Shown: positions 1 to 10,057, counted from the stretch's first letter. The stretch is DNA of 64,000 nt from Mixta mediterraneensis (GCF_014946725.1 NZ_JACFXY010000006.1:62001-126000); one strand, 5' to 3'. The notes: a model not told the origin generated them from the sequence alone. A program made the numbers and translations.

Positions 1-1093
1 TTTTGCGTAGGAAACCTTTATAAAGATCTTCGGTCAGGGCGCTGGAGCATACCAACAGCTGGCAGCTCAGCGTTGACATCACCGCCGCTAAAATCGCTGA
101 CAGCAAAATACCGGCAATCCAGGGGTTAAACAGAATACGCGCCAGTTCAATGAAAATACGTTCGCCATTCTCTCTTACACCTCCCGCTTGCGCAGGATTG
201 TTCTGGAAATAAGCGATGCCGAAGAAACCAACCGCAACCGCGCCCCCCAGGCACAGGATCATCCATGCCATACCGATGCGACGCGCGGTACGGATTGAGC
301 GATGTGAATCTGCTGCCATGAAGCGCGCCAGAATATGTGGCTGCCCAAAATAGCCTAAACCCCAACCCAGCAGTGAAATAACGGCAACAAAATTCAGCCC
401 TTTCAGCATATCGAGATTCTCTGTGCTTCTGGCCTGAATCACCGCCAGTGAGTCAGAGAAGCCACCAACAGAGATAATCACGATTAACGGCGTCAGAATC
501 AGAGCAAAGAACATCAGGCTGGCCTGCACGGTGTCGGTCCAGCTCACCGCAAGGAAACCGCCCACCAGCGTATAGAGGATCGTCGCGGCCGCACCGGCCC
601 ACAGTGCGGTTTCATAATTCATACCGAAGGTACTTTCAAACAGTCGCGCGCCGGCAACAATGCCCGATGCGCAATAAATCGTGAAGAACACCAGGATAAC
701 AATCGCAGAGATGACGCGCAGAATTTTGCTGTGATCTTCAAAACGACTGGAGAAAAAGTCCGGTAGGGTCAGCGCATTGTTGTGGTGTTCCGTTTGCACG
801 CGCAGGCGACCTGCAACAATCTTCCAGTTTAGCCATGCCCCAATGGTCAGTCCAATAGCGATCCAGCTTTCAGAGATACCCGAAATGAAAATAGCGCCCG
901 GTAAGCCCATTAACAGCCAGCCGCTCATGTCCGAGGCACCGGCTGACAACGCCGTGACTACGCTGCCAAGACTACGACCACCAAGGATATAATCATCAAA
1001 ATTTTTGGTTGAACGGTAAGCAATAAAGCCTATCAGCACCATGCCAAGAATATAAATTACAAAGGTCACCAACAGGGGTGTACTTAGACTCAT
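1..1093 (-). CDS. putP: Sodium/proline symporter PutP, C-terminus beyond the left edge
   Basis: Sodium-coupled uptake of proline across the inner membrane (SSS family). Translating the minus strand from the ATG at 1093 gives an uninterrupted 364-codon frame beginning MSLSTPLLVTF, with successive hydrophobic helices. It contains family-typical stretches such as DDYILGGRSLG, SAGASDMSGWLLMGLPGA and GGFLAVSWTDTVQ. The full protein is normally about 500 residues, so the last quarter is missing. It diverges from putA across a shared control region, the classical put arrangement in which the membrane enzyme PutA also acts as repressor when proline is absent. Confidence 0.96.
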   Translation of the reverse strand, partial: MSLSTPLLVTFVIYILGMVLIGFIAYRSTKNFDDYILGGRSLGSVVTALSAGASDMSGWLLMGLPGAIFISGISESWIAIGLTIGAWLNWKIVAGRLRVQTEHHNNALTLPDFFSSRFEDHSKILRVISAIVILVFFTIYCASGIVAGARLFESTFGMNYETALWAGAAATILYTLVGGFLAVSWTDTVQASLMFFALILTPLIVIISVGGFSDSLAVIQARSTENLDMLKGLNFVAVISLLGWGLGYFGQPHILARFMAADSHRSIRTARRIGMAWMILCLGGAVAVGFFGIAYFQNNPAQAGGVRENGERIFIELARILFNPWIAGILLSAILAAVMSTLSCQLLVCSSALTEDLYKGFLRK

Positions 1094-1540
1094 CTGTCTC
1101 TCCAGTTATTTTAATTTCCCCAGAGAAGCCGTTTTAACTGTTGTTGCCGGAACGGGGCAGCAAAGCAGCGTCTTCTCGTCAGGGGGATAGCCATTTCCCC
1201 GAAGCGCGGTATCCTGCCGGAAAGGTGTAGCGCGCACAATGGATTTAACACAGCCGTTACTATGATTTCACTAACCGTTTGCGAGAAAGTCCTCAGAGGT
1301 TGCACCCGCTCACATATTTTGAGTTGCACCCAACATTATTCTCTGCGCCCTGGGCAGTAGCGGGCCTGTAACATTGGCGAGATCTTTGCAGCAAAATGCA
1401 TGCCGTAACGCAAAATTTAACGTTCGGGCACATCAGAATCCTGTTAACTGCCTCACAGATAACACGGTTGCACAAAGTTGCAACATAAGTGATAGTGCAG
1501 GCGATGCTATACCAGACCACTTTTAAGGAGCGCTGAAGTC
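1094..1540. promoter_or_regulatory. put divergent control region with PutA operator motifs
   Basis: This 447-bp stretch separates the putP and putA starts and encodes no convincing gene. GTTGCA, the hexamer recognised by the ribbon-helix-helix domain of PutA in Escherichia coli, occurs at 1299-1304, 1323-1328, 1467-1472 and 1477-1482. The last two are spaced 10 bp apart, so they lie on the same DNA face. A putA ribosome-binding site (AAGGAG) precedes 1541. Operator function is inferred from the motif and from family knowledge. Confidence 0.75.
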
Positions 1541-4500
1541 ATGGGTACAACCACCATGGGTGTAAAACTGGATGATGCCACTCGCGAGCGCATTAAGCTG
1601 GCGGCACAACGTATTGATCGCACGCCACACTGGCTAATCAAGCAGGCCATTTTTAATTATCTCGGCCAGCTTGAAGCGGGCAATTCGCCGACAGAAATTC
1701 CGCTGTCGACTCTGTCAGCCCCAGAAAGTGAAGACGCTGCGCCAGACGAGGCGCATCAGCCATTCCTTGACTTTGCAGAGCAGATTTTGCCGCAGTCGGT
1801 GACGCGTTCCAGCGTGACCGCTGCCTGGCGACGTCCAGAGACTGACGCGGTGCCGATGCTATTAGAACAAGCCCGTCTTCCTGCCGCGCTGGCTGAAAAA
1901 ACGTACCAGCTGGCCAGTCAGCTTGCAGAAAAGCTTCGGCACCAAAAAGGTGCAACCGGACGTGCCGGAATGGTGCAGAGTCTGTTGCAGGAGTTCTCCT
2001 TATCGTCGCAGGAAGGTGTCGCATTAATGTGCCTGGCAGAAGCGTTACTGCGTATTCCTGACAAGCCAACCCGCGATGCGTTAATTCGCGACAAAATCAG
2101 CAATGGCAACTGGCAGTCGCATCTGGGTCGCAGCCCTTCCCTTTTCGTCAACGCAGCCACCTGGGGTTTACTGTTTACCGGCCGTCTGGTGTCTACCCAT
2201 AACGAAGCCAATCTGTCGCGTTCACTCAACCGCATCATCGGTAAGAGCGGCGAACCGCTGATCCGTAAAGGTGTCGATATGGCCATGCGCTTAATGGGCG
2301 AACAGTTTGTTACCGGCGAAACTATCGCCGAAGCCCTGGCTAATGCACGCAAAATGGAAGAGAAAGGGTTCCGCTACTCCTACGATATGCTGGGTGAAGC
2401 TGCGCTAACGGCCAGTGATGCTAAAGCTTATCTGGTTTCCTATCAGCAGGCGATTCATGCCATTGGTAAAGCGTCGAACGGTCGCGGCATTTATGAAGGA
2501 CCGGGTATCTCAATCAAGCTTTCTGCACTGCATCCTCGCTACAGCCGTGCGCAATATGAACGCGTAATGGAAGAGCTGTACCCCATTCTTAAATCTCTGA
2601 CGTTACTGGCGCGTTCTTATGACGTCGGTATCAATATTGATGCAGAGGAAGCCGATCGTCTGGAAATCTCCCTCGATCTGCTGGAAAAACTGTGTTTCGA
2701 GCCGGAGCTGGAAGGCTGGAACGGTATCGGCTTTGTCATTCAGGCTTATATGAAGCGTTGCCCGTTCGTTATCGACGAACTGATCGATCTGGCGCAACGC
2801 AGCCGCCGTCGTCTGATGATTCGCCTGGTGAAAGGCGCTTACTGGGACAGCGAAATCAAGCGCGCCCAGATGGAAGGCCTGGAAGGCTACCCGGTTTACA
2901 CGCGTAAGGTCTATACCGACATCTCGTACCTGGCGTGCGCCCGCAAACTTTTGTCGGTGCCGAACCTGCTCTATCCACAATTTGCGACGCATAATGCACA
3001 TACGCTGGCGGCCATTTATCAGCTGGCAGGGAATAACTATTACCCCGGCCAGTATGAATTCCAGTGCCTGCATGGCATGGGCGAACCGCTGTACGAGCAG
3101 GTCGTAGGCAAAGTGGCGGAGGGGAAACTCAACCGCCCCTGCCGCATTTATGCGCCGGTGGGAACCCATGAAACGTTACTGGCGTATCTGGTGCGTCGTC
3201 TGCTGGAAAACGGGGCGAATACCTCTTTTGTTAATCGCATTGCGGATACATCGCTGCCGATTGATGAACTGGTTGCCGATCCGGTAAGCGCTGTCGAAAA
3301 AATGGGGGCGCGTGAAGGCGCAATGGGTCTGCCGCATCCGAAAATTCCGTTACCGCGCGATCTGTACGGGGCGAAGCGTGTGAACTCCGCAGGTCTGGAC
3401 ATGGCCAACGAACATCGTCTGGCTTCTTTATCCAGCGCCCTGCTGAGCAGCGCAGCGCATCCTTGTCTGGCGCAACCGATGATTGATGGCGAACTGATGG
3501 CCGGTGACAGCCGCGCTGTGGTGAATCCCGCTGTACCAGGCGATATTGTCGGTCAGGTACGTGAGGCCAGCGAGCAGGAAGTTTCGCTGGCGCTGGCGGC
3601 TTCCGTTAACGCTGGCCCGATCTGGTTTGCTACTCCCCCCGGGGAGCGCGCCGCAATTCTGGAACGCGCCGCACAAATCATGGAAAGCCAGATGCAGCAG
3701 CTCATTGGCATTCTGGTCCGTGAAGCGGGCAAAACTTACAACAACGCCATCGCAGAAGTGCGCGAAGTGATAGATTTCCTTTACTACTATGCCGGCATGG
3801 TGCGGGATGATTTCGATAATGAAAGCCATCGCCCGTTAGGCCCGGTGGTATGCATCAGCCCATGGAACTTCCCGCTGGCGATTTTTACCGGTCAAATTGC
3901 CGCCGCTCTGGCAGCAGGCAACAGCGTACTGGCAAAACCAGCGGAGCAGACTCCGTTGATTGCCGCCCAGGCGGTGCAAATCCTGTTGGATGCAGGCGTA
4001 CCTGCTGGCGTATTGCAGCTGCTGCCTGGGCAGGGTGAAACCGTTGGCGCACAGCTGACCGGCGACGAGCGCGTGCGCGGTGTGATGTTTACCGGGTCAA
4101 CGGCTGTCGCCACGCTGTTGCAGCGTAATCTTGCGGGACGCCTCGATCCGCAAGGCCGACCGACTCCGCTTATTGCAGAAACCGGCGGTATCAATGCCAT
4201 GATTGTTGATTCTTCTGCGCTGACAGAGCAGGTCGTCATTGACATCATGGCCTCGGCATTTGACAGCGCCGGTCAGCGTTGTTCTGCCCTGCGTTTGCTG
4301 TGTATCCAGGCGGATGTGGCCGATCACACCATCAAAATGTTGCGTGGCGCGATGGCTGAGTGTCGTATGGGTAATCCTGAACGCTTCTCAACCGATATTG
4401 GTCCGGTGATTGATGCCGAAGCCAAAGCCAATATTGAGCGTCATATTCAGGAGATGCGCAATAAAGGCTTCAGTGTTTACCAGGCGGTGCAGGACAATCC

Positions 4501-5488
4501 GCAGGACAGCAAAGAGTGGGCAACCGGCACCTTTATTAAGCCAGCGCTGATTGAGCTGGATCAGGTGAGCGATCTGGACCAGGAAGTATTTGGTCCGGTT
4601 CTGCACGTGGTGCGCTTCACCCGTAACACCCTGCCGCAGCTCATTGAGCAGATTAACGCTTCCGGTTATGGCTTGACGCTGGGTGTTCATACTCGCATTG
4701 ATGAAACCATCGCTCAGGTTACGGCCAATGCTAAAGTCGGTAACTTGTATGTAAACCGAAATATGGTCGGTGCTGTAGTGGGTGTGCAGCCGTTTGGTGG
4801 CGAAGGCTTGTCAGGAACCGGTCCGAAAGCCGGTGGCCCGCTTTATCTCTATCGCCTGCTGTCTCACCGCCCGGATGGCGCGCTGCGCCTGACTTTTGAT
4901 CGTCAGGATGCTGAACGTCCGGCAGACAATACGCTGCGCCAGACACTGCTGGCTCCTCATCAGGCATTAACCGACTGGGCGAAAGACAAACCGGCCCTGG
5001 CGGCGCTTTGTTCGCAGTATGCCGATCAGGCACAGGCCGGAACCGTGCGGTTGTTGCCTGGCCCAACAGGTGAGCGCAATACTTTCTCGCTGTTACCACG
5101 CGAGCAGGTACTGTGTCTGGCAGATAATGCTGAGGATGCCTTAATCCAGCTTGCTGGCGTGACCAGTGTGGGTAGTAAGGCGCTGTGGCAGGATGACGAG
5201 CTGCACCGCGCCTTGCTGGCAAGCCTGCCGCCGAGAGTGAAAGCACGCGTTAGTCTGGCAAAAGATCCTCTGGCAGAAGAGTTTGATGCGGTGATTCACC
5301 ACGGCGATGCCGACCAGCTACGCACCCTATGCGAGCAGATCGCAGCACGTAACGGCGCGATTGTTTCAGTGCAGGGCTTTACCCGCGGCGAAACCAACCT
5401 GCTGCTGGAACGTTTACTGATTGAGCGCTCGTTGAGTGTGAATACTGCGGCGGCTGGAGGGAATGCGAGTCTGATGACCATTGGATAA
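1541..5488 (+). CDS. putA: Trifunctional PutA: transcriptional repressor, proline dehydrogenase and P5C dehydrogenase
   Basis: Oxidises proline to glutamate in two steps (FAD proline dehydrogenase, then NAD-dependent P5C dehydrogenase), and represses put genes when off the membrane. The 1315-residue length is close to the enterobacterial 1320. Residues 1-47 are the ribbon-helix-helix DNA-binding domain (MGVKLDDATRERIKLAA). A proline-dehydrogenase barrel follows at about 260-610. The aldehyde dehydrogenase domain has the substrate-binding region with ETGG and the catalytic cysteine in SAGQRCSALR near residue 914. The C-terminal 180 residues are the usual PutA lid/oligomerisation region. The ATG at 1541 follows AAGGAGCGCTGAAGTC and gives the canonical MGTTTMGVKL start. 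Confidence 0.98.
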   Translation: MGTTTMGVKLDDATRERIKLAAQRIDRTPHWLIKQAIFNYLGQLEAGNSPTEIPLSTLSAPESEDAAPDEAHQPFLDFAEQILPQSVTRSSVTAAWRRPETDAVPMLLEQARLPAALAEKTYQLASQLAEKLRHQKGATGRAGMVQSLLQEFSLSSQEGVALMCLAEALLRIPDKPTRDALIRDKISNGNWQSHLGRSPSLFVNAATWGLLFTGRLVSTHNEANLSRSLNRIIGKSGEPLIRKGVDMAMRLMGEQFVTGETIAEALANARKMEEKGFRYSYDMLGEAALTASDAKAYLVSYQQAIHAIGKASNGRGIYEGPGISIKLSALHPRYSRAQYERVMEELYPILKSLTLLARSYDVGINIDAEEADRLEISLDLLEKLCFEPELEGWNGIGFVIQAYMKRCPFVIDELIDLAQRSRRRLMIRLVKGAYWDSEIKRAQMEGLEGYPVYTRKVYTDISYLACARKLLSVPNLLYPQFATHNAHTLAAIYQLAGNNYYPGQYEFQCLHGMGEPLYEQVVGKVAEGKLNRPCRIYAPVGTHETLLAYLVRRLLENGANTSFVNRIADTSLPIDELVADPVSAVEKMGAREGAMGLPHPKIPLPRDLYGAKRVNSAGLDMANEHRLASLSSALLSSAAHPCLAQPMIDGELMAGDSRAVVNPAVPGDIVGQVREASEQEVSLALAASVNAGPIWFATPPGERAAILERAAQIMESQMQQLIGILVREAGKTYNNAIAEVREVIDFLYYYAGMVRDDFDNESHRPLGPVVCISPWNFPLAIFTGQIAAALAAGNSVLAKPAEQTPLIAAQAVQILLDAGVPAGVLQLLPGQGETVGAQLTGDERVRGVMFTGSTAVATLLQRNLAGRLDPQGRPTPLIAETGGINAMIVDSSALTEQVVIDIMASAFDSAGQRCSALRLLCIQADVADHTIKMLRGAMAECRMGNPERFSTDIGPVIDAEAKANIERHIQEMRNKGFSVYQAVQDNPQDSKEWATGTFIKPALIELDQVSDLDQEVFGPVLHVVRFTRNTLPQLIEQINASGYGLTLGVHTRIDETIAQVTANAKVGNLYVNRNMVGAVVGVQPFGGEGLSGTGPKAGGPLYLYRLLSHRPDGALRLTFDRQDAERPADNTLRQTLLAPHQALTDWAKDKPALAALCSQYADQAQAGTVRLLPGPTGERNTFSLLPREQVLCLADNAEDALIQLAGVTSVGSKALWQDDELHRALLASLPPRVKARVSLAKDPLAEEFDAVIHHGDADQLRTLCEQIAARNGAIVSVQGFTRGETNLLLERLLIERSLSVNTAAAGGNASLMTIG

Positions 5489-5545
5489 AGGCGAGGACAG
5501 GCTGCGAGCCGTCGGACGTTTTGCAGGCAACACAAGGAAGGTGAG

Positions 5546-5569
5546 TTAAGGGGGCTACGGCCCCCTTAA
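5546..5569 (+). terminator. Rho-independent type terminator after putA
   Basis: A near-perfect hairpin (TTAAGGGGGC, loop TAC, GGCCCCCTTAA) lies 58 bp past the putA stop. The flanking A/T makes it look bidirectional. It most likely ends the putA transcript. Confidence 0.8.
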
Positions 5570-5703
5570 TCTGTCTGTCGGCGAAAACGCCTTCATGCGT
5601 GACGGACAGAACTTTCGCGAAATGAGCAGTCATCACCTGGTGAATCTTCCTGCCAGCGACAAAGTACTCTCCTAATCCAGCGTTGAGCCGGCATCTGACT
5701 CCG

Positions 5704-6008
5704 CTATACCGTCGGACTACGACGCCGCTTTATCCCTATTAACGTTGGGAACACAAACAGCGATTTCCCCAATCCGCGATTGGTTAACGACCATACAGCC
5801 ACTGAGCACAGGGAACAGAGACCCACGATGAACAATGGATAGAAACATGCCCAGATAACCGAGAACCACGCCTGTTCGAACAGATGATGTCTTTGTGCAA
5901 ACAGAATTGCAGACATGCCGAAAAACTCAATAAAAATTCGATGGATAACATAAATTTGTAATGTGTTGCGCCCAATCCAGTTCATGTACGACATGTTGAA
6001 ATGCTGAT
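5704..6008 (-). pseudogene. 3' fragment of an acyltransferase-3 family membrane protein
   Basis: Minus-strand coding sequence starting at the edge of an insertion sequence and ending at a stop at 5704. It encodes about 100 residues with two hydrophobic helices and the C-terminal IGRNTLQIYVIHR motif typical of acyltransferase-3 (OafA/OpgC-like) proteins. The 5' part is at 7397-7410 and 8283-9049 on the opposite strand. Joining the three parts at the duplicated target sites gives 14+767+305 = 1086 bp, an exact 362-codon frame. Such enzymes acylate polysaccharides at the inner membrane; the substrate is unknown. The gene is disrupted and also split between strands. Confidence 0.85.
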
Positions 6009-6011
6009 TAA

Positions 6012-6880
6012 GAACCTATCCCAAAAGGATTTTATTCCAGACAATGATGCTGCAAGCAAAATGCAGCATCGCCTCGTAGTTTTCGACTTTCTTCTCCCAT
6101 CGCGTCAGTATGCGGCGAAAGCGATTCATCCAGCTATGCGTTCTTTCCACAACCCAACGATGAGCCCTGAACTCGCTGTTTTTAATTGCCTCAGACTCCT
6201 CTTTCCCCGACTGGATATGAGGTTCATAACGACGAGCTTTCAAACAAATTTCCACCCATTCAGCCTCATAGCCTTTGTCCATACACAGATGCAGCCTGCG
6301 ACCCGGCCTGCCGGTCTGTAGCGCGTCCAGCGTATCTTCAACCAGTTTTATGTCGTGGGTATTTGCCCCTGCGACAGCCAGCGAGAGCGGAAGCCCGTTC
6401 CCGTCGGTCATCAGGCTCCGCTTTACTCCCTGCTTCCCCCTGTCAGTCGGGTTGCGACCTGTTTTTTTGAGCCTGCAAGGGGCGATTTTGTCATGCAGCC
6501 ATCCATCGACAACCATGACCAGTCAATGGCATCCCGCTTCTCGCAGGCAAGCAGCCCGTTTTGCCAGAAGCGTTCAAATACTCCAGCATCCCGCCATTCC
6601 TGAAAGCGGCGGTGGGCTGAGCTGGATGAGCAAATATCCGTGGCATTCAGGGCATTCCATTGGCAACCGGTTCTGAGCACAAAGAAAATGGCGTTCATTG
6701 CGGCACGATTATCAACACGTCTACGATGCGTGCCCAGCGGATGGTGGGTTTTATGTTCCGGGAGAAGTGGAGCCATTTTCTCCCAGAGTTCATCGCTGAT
6801 CTGCCACTTGTTGCCCGCCATACTTCGCCCTCAAAAATTGCCATTATTTACGATCTGACAATTCCTTTTGGGATAGGTTC
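6012..6880 (-). mobile_element. IS5-family (IS427-like) insertion sequence, copy 1
   Basis: An 869-bp element with terminal inverted repeats beginning GAACCTATCCCAAAAGG and ending with the complement. It is essentially identical to the copies at 7411-8279 and 9050-9918 but inverted relative to them. The immediate flanks are TAA on the left (6009-6011) and TTA on the right (6881-6883), which do not form a direct duplication. Each instead pairs with a flank of copy 3, evidence of recombination between the two copies. The two overlapping transposase frames and 3-bp target duplication fit the IS427/IS1031 side of the IS5 family. Confidence 0.93.
6016..6821 (-). CDS. IS5-family transposase, OrfA/OrfB joined by -1 frameshift (copy 1)
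   Basis: DDE transposase in two overlapping frames: OrfA 6423-6821 (132 aa) and OrfB 6016-6516 (166 aa if begun at its own start). A run of seven A on the coding strand (6462-6468 here) lies in the overlap, and a -1 slip there would fuse them into about 268 residues. OrfA carries the N-terminal DUF4096-type region (WEKMAPLLPEH) and the first catalytic Asp (LSMDGCMTKSP). OrfB carries DKGYE with the second Asp and WVVERTHSWMNRFRR with the catalytic Glu. No inactivating change is seen. Confidence 0.88.
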
Positions 6881-6883
6881 TTA

Positions 6884-7396
6884 ATCGCGGTCCGGGGCCT
6901 AGGCTATTTATTTATTCCCGTTTGCCTCATAAGGCTATTAAACCAGAAAAATATCAACACAGCCTTAACGTTAATCAGGGCCAGCTATTCGTTTTTTAAA
7001 ATTAAAATAGCGGAAATTATTTTCCACCTAGCACATCATTTATATATGCGTTAAACCTTTTGACGCATCTGACAAAACTTTTCTCTTCATCAATATTATT
7101 CTGGTTTTTAAGTGGTTAGGTTTGTCTTATTTTAATGCTTGCTGAATAAAGGGAGTGAAGATTTAATTGATCTGCTTAGTGTTTAAATTTAGGTGGAAAG
7201 GGTGGCGTGAGGCTTGTTCGTAAAGAAAAATATCATGATGTAAATAACTGTTTATTCCAGGGCCACCTAAATACTTTTAAGATTTTTGCTACATTCACGC
7301 CATTATCAATGGCGAATAATCGTTGAATAAACAGAAAAGCCAAAATCATTTTCTCCCGTCCCTCTTAATTCTGACCTACACAGCAGGAGTAAAAGA
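6884..7396 (+). promoter_or_regulatory. AT-rich 5' region of the disrupted acyltransferase gene
   Basis: No gene is visible in these 513 bases, which are clearly more AT-rich than the flanking genes. The segment ends in AGGAGTAAAAGA directly before the ATG at 7397, a plausible ribosome-binding site. It therefore probably holds the promoter of the acyltransferase gene. I could not identify a specific regulator site. Confidence 0.5.
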
Positions 7397-7410
7397 ATGA
7401 ACAACACCAA
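7397..7410 (+). pseudogene. 5' end of the disrupted acyltransferase gene
   Basis: ATG AAC AAC ACC AA follows an AGGAG ribosome-binding site and runs straight into insertion sequence copy 2. The terminal CAA (7408-7410) is duplicated at 8280-8282 on the far side. Removing the element and one CAA joins this start in frame to the body at 8283, giving MNNTKSDEILWVNTLKGTC. It is the authentic start of the gene. Confidence 0.8.
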
Positions 7411-8279
7411 GAACCTATCCCAAAAGGAATTGTCAGATCGTAAATATTGGCAATTTTTGAGGGCGAAGTATGGCGGGCAACAAGTGGCAGATCAGCGATG
7501 AACTCTGGGAGAAAATGGCTCCACTTCTCCCGGAACATAAAACCCACCATCCGCTGGGCACGCATCGTAGACGTGTTGATAATCGTGCCGCAATGAACGC
7601 CATTTTCTTTGTGCTCAGAACCGGTTGCCAATGGAATGCCCTGAATGCCACGGATATTTGCTCATCCAGCTCAGCCCACCGCCGCTTTCAGGAATGGCGG
7701 GATGCTGGAGTATTTGAACGCTTCTGGCAAAACGGGCTGCTTGCCTGCGAGAAGCGGGATGCCATTGACTGGTCATGGTTGTCGATGGATGGCTGCATGA
7801 CAAAATCGCCCCTTGCAGGCTCAAAAAAACAGGTCGCAACCCGACTGACAGGGGGAAGCAGGGAGTAAAGCGGAGCCTGATGACCGACGGGAACGGGCTT
7901 CCGCTCTCGCTGGCTGTCGCAGGGGCAAATACCCACGACATAAAACTGGTTGAAGATACGCTGGACGCGCTACAGACCGGCAGGCCGGGTCGCAGGCTGC
8001 ATCTGTGTATGGACAAAGGCTATGAGGCTGAATGGGTGGAAATTTGTTTGAAAGCTCGTCGTTATGAACCTCATATCCAGTCGGGGAAAGAGGAGTCTGA
8101 GGCAATTAAAAACAGCGAGTTCAGGGCTCATCGTTGGGTTGTGGAAAGAACGCATAGCTGGATGAATCGCTTTCGCCGCATACTGACGCGATGGGAGAAG
8201 AAAGTCGAAAACTACGAGGCGATGCTGCATTTTGCTTGCAGCATCATTGTCTGGAATAAAATCCTTTTGGGATAGGTTC
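7411..8279 (+). mobile_element. IS5-family (IS427-like) insertion sequence, copy 2
   Basis: An 869-bp element with the same termini as copies 1 and 3, inserted after codon 4 of the acyltransferase gene. The direct 3-bp duplication CAA (7408-7410 and 8280-8282) is intact, so this insertion has not exchanged flanks. It differs from copies 1 and 3 at one base near its left end (TAAATATTGG rather than TAAATAATGG). Confidence 0.93.
7470..8275 (+). CDS. IS5-family transposase, OrfA/OrfB joined by -1 frameshift (copy 2)
   Basis: Same two-frame transposase as in copy 1: OrfA 7470-7868 and OrfB 7775-8275. The slippery run of seven A is at 7823-7829. The predicted proteins are identical to copy 1, so the element looks capable of transposition. 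Confidence 0.88.
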
Positions 8280-9049
8280 CAAGTCAGATGAAATATTGTG
8301 GGTGAATACCCTTAAAGGCACCTGTATATTGCTGGTGGTCCTGTATCATACCGTCCTGCCGGGGTTTGAAGGGACGTTGAAATATCTCTCTGCTGGGTGG
8401 ATCCCTGCCGAAATATGGGTGCAGTTTAATACCGTTCTTTCACCTTTAAGAATGCCAGCCTTTTTCTTTGTATCGGGACTATTAGCAACTAACGGCATTA
8501 TAAACCGGCCATGGAAGCAAATCTTTACCAGCCGCATTACAAATCTGTTTTATCTCTATATTTTATGGGGGTTTATTCAGTGGTGGTCGATCGTGGGCAT
8601 TTCCACCGAAATTACTGGGCAGCGTATTTCACAAAACTTAAATGCTGCTTATGCTGGATCTTTATTTGAATTTTTAAAATTAACTTTTATGGCGATGAGT
8701 ACGTCCTGGTACTTGTACGGGCTGGCGATTTACTTCTTATGCGCGAAGATTTTTCGACAATATAAAATGGCGCTGATTATCGCAGCCGTAATACTTAATT
8801 ACCTTGCTGTCGAGAAGATTATTCCGTATTGGGGGCCACAAAGCGTTGCACAATATTTCCTGTTCTTTCTGCTGGGCACGTTTTGCAGTACGGCGATGTT
8901 GCGACTCAGCGAATGGCGTCGTGAGAATATTATTCCCTGGGCAATACTGGCTGCACTGGCCGGTATTCATGTCATTTTTGGCCTCGATAAAAGCTTATTT
9001 ATGTGCATTATTGCGGTGCTGTTTAGCGTTGCCGCCTGCCGCTGGCTTA
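8280..9049 (+). pseudogene. Central part of the disrupted acyltransferase-3 family gene
   Basis: Encodes about 256 residues with eight or so hydrophobic segments and the acyltransferase-3 N-terminal signature: a short helix with LVVLYHTVLPG (conserved His) followed by RMPAFFFVSGLLA. It is entered from insertion copy 2 (CAA duplication at 8280-8282) and cut by copy 3 after codon CTT. In the reconstructed gene it continues into the minus-strand fragment ending at 6008, reading RWLNQHFNMSYMNWIG across the join. It belongs to the same integral membrane acyltransferase, probably acting on an envelope or secreted polysaccharide. Confidence 0.87.
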
Positions 9050-9918
9050 GAACCTATCCCAAAAGGAATTGTCAGATCGTAAATAATGGCAATTTTTGAG
9101 GGCGAAGTATGGCGGGCAACAAGTGGCAGATCAGCGATGAACTCTGGGAGAAAATGGCTCCACTTCTCCCGGAACATAAAACCCACCATCCGCTGGGGAC
9201 GCATCGTAGACGTGTTGATAATCGTGCCGCAATGAACGCCATTTTCTTTGTGCTCAGAACCGGTTGCCAATGGAATGCCCTGAATGCCACGGATATTTGC
9301 TCATCCAGCTCAGCCCACCGCCGCTTTCAGGAATGGCGGGATGCTGGAGTATTTGAACGCTTCTGGCAAAACGGGCTGCTTGCCTGCGAGAAGCGGGATG
9401 CCATTGACTGGTCATGGTTGTCGATGGATGGCTGCATGACAAAATCGCCCCTTGCAGGCTCAAAAAAACAGGTCGCAACCCGACTGACAGGGGGAAGCAG
9501 GGAGTAAAGCGGAGCCTGATGACCGACGGGAACGGGCTTCCGCTCTCGCTGGCTGTCGCAGGGGCAAATACCCACGACATAAAACTGGTTGAAGATACGC
9601 TGGACGCGCTACAGACCGGCAGGCCGGGTCGCAGGCTGCATCTGTGTATGGACAAAGGCTATGAGGCTGAATGGGTGGAAATTTGTTTGAAAGCTCGTCG
9701 TTATGAACCTCATATCCAGTCGGGGAAAGAGGAGTCTGAGGCAATTAAAAACAGCGAGTTCAGGGCTCATCGTTGGGTTGTGGAAAGAACGCATAGCTGG
9801 ATGAATCGCTTTCGCCGCATACTGACGCGATGGGAGAAGAAAGTCGAAAACTACGAGGCGATGCTGCATTTTGCTTGCAGCATCATTGTCTGGAATAAAA
9901 TCCTTTTGGGATAGGTTC
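9050..9918 (+). mobile_element. IS5-family (IS427-like) insertion sequence, copy 3
   Basis: An 869-bp element identical in length and termini to the other two. It carries one distinguishing base (GCTGGGGACG where copies 1 and 2 have GCTGGGCACG). Its flanks are TTA at left (9047-9049) and TAA at right (9919-9921), not a direct repeat. They match the flanks of copy 1 once the intervening DNA is re-inverted. Confidence 0.93.
9109..9914 (+). CDS. IS5-family transposase, OrfA/OrfB joined by -1 frameshift (copy 3)
   Basis: OrfA 9109-9507 and OrfB 9414-9914 with the seven-A slip site at 9462-9468. The protein is the same as in copies 1 and 2. The one base difference of this copy is silent in OrfA (GGC to GGG, both Gly). 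Confidence 0.88.
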
Positions 9919-10057
9919 TAAGTATGGTTTACATCGCTAACGGCACCAGCCTATAAAACGTCACGCTACAGTTCGACATAACGCGCTTTATGCGTCTGAT
10001 GTAGCTGTAACGCGCTTACGGTGGCAGTAAATATGAAGGGATTTGGCAAAGCTAATT

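Noticed and set aside
6001-6884. Several plus-strand frames inside IS copy 1 (and their mirror images in copies 2 and 3)
   Set aside because: They are antisense shadows of the transposase, repeat identically in each copy and lack ribosome-binding sites.
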